NCBI GenBank assembly: GCA_018524725.1
Contig: JAEUWP010000323.1
Coordinates: 121,351 to 185,350, forward strand
Length of the DNA stretch: 64,000 nt
Origin: Podaxis mareebaensis
Taxonomy: Eukaryota; Basidiomycota; Agaricomycetes; Agaricales; Agaricaceae
Reading direction: 5' to 3'
Shown here in pieces: positions 60,060 through 64,000 of the stretch. How positions within the stretch are numbered: the first letter of the stretch is position 1; every line of letters starts with the position of its first letter. The notes beneath the pieces are model-generated. The model was not told the origin of the DNA. It worked only from the letters and a program-made list of their open reading frames with translations, and made no database searches. The translations under genes and the position numbers were made by a program.

Positions 60060-61567
60060 ATATATACCGCAACCCCACTCCTTTCCTTCCACCCTTCCTT
60101 CCACGATGCCCATCTCAGCTCATCGTATACCTATTAGTAGATTGCCACTGAATCAGATTTACTTTCAGGCTATGACTTCGACTCTATCATTTCCCACCAC
60201 CATCTGGCTCAAATTCTGGCCCTCAATTCGGGACCAAATGCACTTACGAGAACGCGCCCATACTTTGATAATCACGCGCCGATTTTAGCAGTTGGGTGCG
60301 TTTTGGGATTGTACGAAGAAGGAGGCGGCCTCGGTCGAAAGGCGAACTCCCGAAACTCGAGTATCCATGGATCGTAGACATTTAGCTAAGGCATGCTGAA
60401 CCTTCTCGCAGCAAACCCCGTTCATGGCCCGATACCATTTGATCGTCGTTTTTTCAGTAATCGGACCTGAGATCTGAATGCTCCCATATCTGACATCACC
60501 TCGGTCAGTATCAGCACAATTCGTAGCCTTGCTTTACTCTAGGCCCATAGTAACATCAGATACACTGCTACCCTGTGCTTGAACATTACCGCTACTGCTG
60601 GCAGATAACCCAATTTTAATAACCACGTCCTTGTGCTGAACATCAACCACGCTTTCAAATCAGAACTATCAAGCCCTTATCTATGACAGGCATTCATGTA
60701 CCTATTATTCGTACTCTTCCTCTTTGCCCCGACAGTGAGTACATCCAGTTTCTGGTATATCTAGAGGTACTGGAAAATCCATATGAAGGGAATGCTACGC
60801 TTGCCTTCCTGTGATACTTTGGACCTACGCTGAGCTCCAACCACCTCCAAATCCACCTCCTCCCCAATTCTCCTTCCCGTCCTCTTCCATCTGATGATGG
60901 CTTTGAGCCGCCGTCCGGAGCTACTGAAGTCCTCAAGAATAAACTCCCGTCCCCATCCTGTCTTCTCGCAACCTCCCGGGATCCCACCGAGCCCAGACCG
61001 TTAACCAGGCCGGAAACCGGGGCCCTTTGGATCTGGTTTCAAAAGCTTTCGAGCTAGCCTACGACGAACCCACTACTTCAAGATCACTGAGGAGGTCGAT
61101 CAATGGCTCTGGTGTGGGCACCGGTGTCTCACGGTTAGGACCATGTACTTTCGTAGGAGGACGAGAGAAGACCCTCATCGAGACGGGCTCCTCGGAGCAC
61201 GAAGGATACACGCATTAATGCGCCTCGACACCCGGAACTGACAGCTGGGCCTTGTTCGATTCTAGTTTGACAAACGCCCTCAGGTTTCCAACGTCATTGG
61301 CAGCGTGTTCTACCTACGCTGATTGAGCACTATGCATGGCGATCTCAAAGGGGCAGGTACAAATTCTTCATGTTGAAGGAGTAGCTTCGGTAGTCGAGAT
61401 GTACATACACCGAGCTCAGGAAACTTATGAGAACTATCTAATCTTACATGTTTGCCCGCGGGTCACGACGTGAGGACGACTGTAGCATATTCACCACAAG
61501 TTTGGTCATATTTGGCCATGCTCTCTATCTCTCTCTCTCCCACTCATCCTTGCGAACTCAAACCGCC
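60060..61567. other. Intergenic, no gene supported
   Basis: About 1.5 kb between the two nuclease-like genes. Short frames only; a possible TATA (TATATATA at about 60058) precedes an ATG at 60106 whose frame ends after 60 codons. Confidence 0.4.
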
Positions 61568-62480
61568 ATGGCGAATATTCTTCGATCCGCCAAGTCCGCC
61601 AACGAATGGGGGAATAACGAGCTCGAAGCATATAACATTGTAATTCAAAATGCACCAGTCCCTGCCTTCTTTGCTACTCAGAACCTCCCGCCTTCACCTA
61701 TAGCCGGAACAACGGTGTGGAACGTCGAAAGGGAAACGCCTGACACCGAGTTGTCCGAGCTGGAGTCCGATTTTTTCTTCTACATGAAGGCTGTAGAAGA
61801 AACGGAATCTCTTGAATCCGCTGTGGACGACTTCGCCTACTTTCTGCTGCGCATGCTCGGTTTCACCAGCAAGAGCCGAAAGATTCGCCAGCGGCCACCG
61901 ATGCACTTCGTGATGTGCGGAAAGAGAGTCGATGCCTGTGCGGATGTGACCTTGGTGGACGGAAAGTCTTATCTGCTACTTGTACAGGAGGACAAGGTTG
62001 GCTTTCTGCACTCGATGCTCGACGAAAAACTGCTCATAGATCCATTAGCGCCATCGCTCATCGGAGAATCCAGACGCTCAGCTCATTGCTGAGACCATTG
62101 CCGCCTTCTACGAAAATTATGAGCGTCGTAAGCGTGTCGGTCTTCCCACACCCAAAGAACAAGTCGTTCTTGGCATAACCATGGTAGGAACCGCCCCTAC
62201 CTTCTTCCGTGTTTGTGTGACAGAGAGGCTTCTAAGAGCCCTGGAAAGAGGATCCTACCCTGACGAAGAAACGGTCGTTCTTAAATTTGTGCCCCCAGTT
62301 CCCAACATTGATGATTACTTGTCGTTTGGGATGCGACCTTTGGAGAATCGCCGTATTGTGCTCCAGTGCTTCGAAGGACTTAAACCTCTGATTGTGCGTC
62401 TTCCAACACAACGTCGTAATTATTGCTCACTTGTCACAAAAGCCAACAAATTTAGGTTGAAAGCCATCGGCTATCTTTGA
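61568..62480 (+). CDS. Putative PD-(D/E)XK nuclease-like protein (type 2)
   Basis: Two exons, 61568-61996 and 62049-62480, with a 52-nt phase-0 intron (GTTGGC...ATTAG), give 286 residues. The N-terminus is ANILRSAKSANEWGNNELEA, then FFATQNLPPSPI. The middle has DDFAYFLLRMLGFTSKSRKI, MHFVMCGKRVDACADVTLVD and GKSYLLLVQEDK. Asp in ADVTLVD followed by the strand LLLVQEDK (Glu-Asp-Lys) fits a PD-(D/E)XK core. After the intron it reads NPDAQLIAETIAAFYENYER, FFRVCVTERLLRALERG and MRPLENRRIVLQCFEGL. This family is frequent and unnamed in Agaricomycetes. It differs from the type 1 gene at 59276 and the type at 46-47 kb. Donor GTTGGC is weak but the joined frame is convincing. Confidence 0.7.
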
Positions 62481-62837
62481 AACACCCTGCCCGTCTACCT
62501 TGCCCGTCTTGAGACCCAGTGAAAACCCCTTTGTCTGAGGCAGCGCCTAATAAGCGCCTCATGGCACGGGTTGCCATTGGTCACATCCCTCCGCCATCGC
62601 TGCTTTTCAATTGCTGCAGAGTGCACCTGGATGCATGCTGCTTTGCTTTTTCTGCAGTTTTCACTCCCTTCTTCGTTCGCCGCTACCCGGCCCTGGCTGT
62701 CTGCCTATCTGTTGCCTACAGAGTTTTCCCCTTGAGTACTCGCTGTACCGTCGGTTATTTCAATACACTCCTGTTCTACTTTTGGACCTTACTATGTCCC
62801 TTTGCAAAACGGCTCCTGGGTTAGGGGGTTAGGGGGC
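62481..62837. other. Intergenic with a short telomere-like motif at the end
   Basis: Open plus frames at 62519-62832 overlap in two frames and match nothing known. The end contains TTAGGGGG twice in a row (62821-62836). Confidence 0.4.
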
Positions 62838-63020
62838 GCGGTGAAATAAAAACAGCGAGAGTGCAAGACGGCTCGAGCACAACAGTGTTGGGGATTAGCC
62901 CAACACAACCCGTTTCGTCTTTATAGACTCTTCAGGTGCTCTATGTTAGCCGTTATCCGGTTATGATTGTCCGATCGTCTCGTCGTTATTGGACGATGTA
63001 TGCTTGATAAGAGCGGGCGC
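62838..63020 (+). repeat. LTR-like direct repeat, copy 1
   Basis: About 180 bp shared with 63745-63930 in the same orientation, starting GCGGTGAAATAAAAACAGCG. Inside it, TGTTGGGGATTAGCCCAACA at 62886 is a 7-bp inverted repeat beginning with TG, as at the start of many Copia-type LTRs, followed by CTTTATAGACTC. The match ends near GATAAGAGC. No gag-pol reading frame is seen here. Confidence 0.6.
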
Positions 63021-63567
63021 CTAGTCTATCCGACTTTCGGTGCATCTCGGAGAGAGGTCAGTTGATTGACGCTCGTTCCACAGAACGTATTATAAATTAT
63101 TACAAAGAAAATAATTTTACTTCAAAATACTAAGTTCGAGAAATAAGCACACGCCTACCAGCCGGGTGCTTAAAGCGGAGTGCCCAAAAGGCACCCTAGG
63201 CATAGCACACTAAGCATGAGGGTCCACATTCCATGATACGCACCAGTTACCACCATGCTGTAATTACCTGTATAAACTATACATCCACTAGTTCCCCTCG
63301 ACAAGCTCGTCCTGAATCTGCCTGAATCATGCCTGTAGGCAGCCGCCTTCAATATCTATTGAATAAACAAGAATAATGGCCAATGTGAGGCATCATCTTG
63401 GGCACTGGGAACTTCCAAGGCATCAGTGGGGCAGTGATCGGCCGCCTCTCTTGTCCACAAAGGCATCTAGAGGCATCCCTCATTGAGGCACCAGGAACTC
63501 CCGGTGCCTCAAAAATACATAGCGGATGCCTCTTGGGCTGCCCTCTCTGCCCATCTATGCCTTGACT

Positions 63568-63720
63568 GAGGCATCGGCATTGCCCGATCCCCATGTCTGA
63601 GTGCCCCGGTCGAATGCCTCATGCTCTCAATGCCTTGCCCGAGGCATCGGCATTGCCCGATCCCCATGTCTGAGTGCCCCAGTCGAATGCCTCAGGCTCT
63701 CGATGCCTCGGGCGAGGCAT
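63568..63720 (+). repeat. 73-bp tandem repeat rich in TGCCTC/GAGGCA
   Basis: Units start with GAGGCATCGGCATTGCCCGA at 63568 and 63641, with a third start at 63714 (period 73). The hexamer TGCCTC and its complement recur through 63400-63720. ATGCCTCGGGCGAGGCAT at the junction near 63702 is an 8-bp inverted repeat. Confidence 0.85.
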
Positions 63721-63744
63721 CAGCACTTTCCGGTAACTTGAGGT

Positions 63745-63935
63745 GCGGTGAAATAAAAACAGCGTGAGTGCAAAGACGGCGAGCACAACGGTGTTGGGGA
63801 TTAACCCAACACAACCCGTTTCATCTTTATAGACTCTTCAGGTGCTCTACGTTAGCCGTTATCCGGTTACGATTGTCCGATTGTCTCGTCGTTATTGGAC
63901 GATGTACACTCGATAAGAGCAGGCACCTATGTATA
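63745..63935 (+). repeat. LTR-like direct repeat, copy 2
   Basis: Second copy of the 62838 repeat, with TGTTGGGGATTAACCCAACA at 63792. It diverges from copy 1 after about GATAAGAGCA and runs into unrelated DNA at the window end. Confidence 0.6.
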
Positions 63936-64000
63936 TTAACCTACAAGGGCAGTTGCACTTGGAAATCCCAAGTGCAGAAAAAACATACAGAAATAACATA

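Overview
The window looks like a stretch of a mushroom-forming basidiomycete (Agaricomycete) chromosome. Genes are split by many introns of about 49-80 nt with GT(or GC)-AG borders and CTRAY-like branch points. The gene families (F-box/LRR, BTB, microsomal P450, NACHT-STAND, a small 7-Cys metallothionein, SGNH esterase) fit that lineage. No species can be named from the sequence alone. Because the genes are intron-rich, most coordinates given are spans including introns, and exon joins were deduced by hand.

Layout. 1-8.4 kb: an unidentified partial gene, a multi-pass membrane protein, a mitochondrial-type 4HBT thioesterase, a Ser/Pro-rich protein and a small hydrophilic protein. 9.9-16.4 kb: a BTB protein, an intact CHK1 checkpoint kinase (minus) and an intact cytochrome P450 (minus). 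16.4-30 kb is accessory: an F-box relic, a small secreted Cys-rich protein, a decayed copy of a putative nuclease-like gene, an intact F-box gene, a divergent pair of N-rich-motif genes and a decayed fucosyltransferase-like relic. 30-44 kb is denser: a secreted GDSL/SGNH esterase built from micro-exons, a secreted single-pass membrane protein, a BTB protein, a metallothionein, a HAM1-like protein, a tRNA and a second F-box protein. 44-51 kb holds a dispersed duplicated repeat, NLR and nuclease-like relics and one small ORF. 51-55 kb is conserved housekeeping (acetyl-CoA hydrolase, VPS74/GOLPH3). 55-62.5 kb holds a NACHT NLR with a truncated tandem copy, an F-box relic, an intact nuclease-like gene whose decayed sister lies at 20 kb, and a second, different nuclease-like gene. 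62.8-64 kb is LTR-like and tandem repeat DNA.

How it fits together. Housekeeping genes (chk1, HAM1-like, ach1, vps74, thioesterase) form islands that look intact. Between them lie fast-turnover families known to expand in Agaricomycetes (NACHT, F-box, BTB, PD-(D/E)XK-like proteins), several as broken duplicates within the same 64 kb. The strongest candidates for something under-described are the three PD-(D/E)XK-like gene types, the two divergent N-rich-motif paralogs, and the locally re-shuffled NLR.
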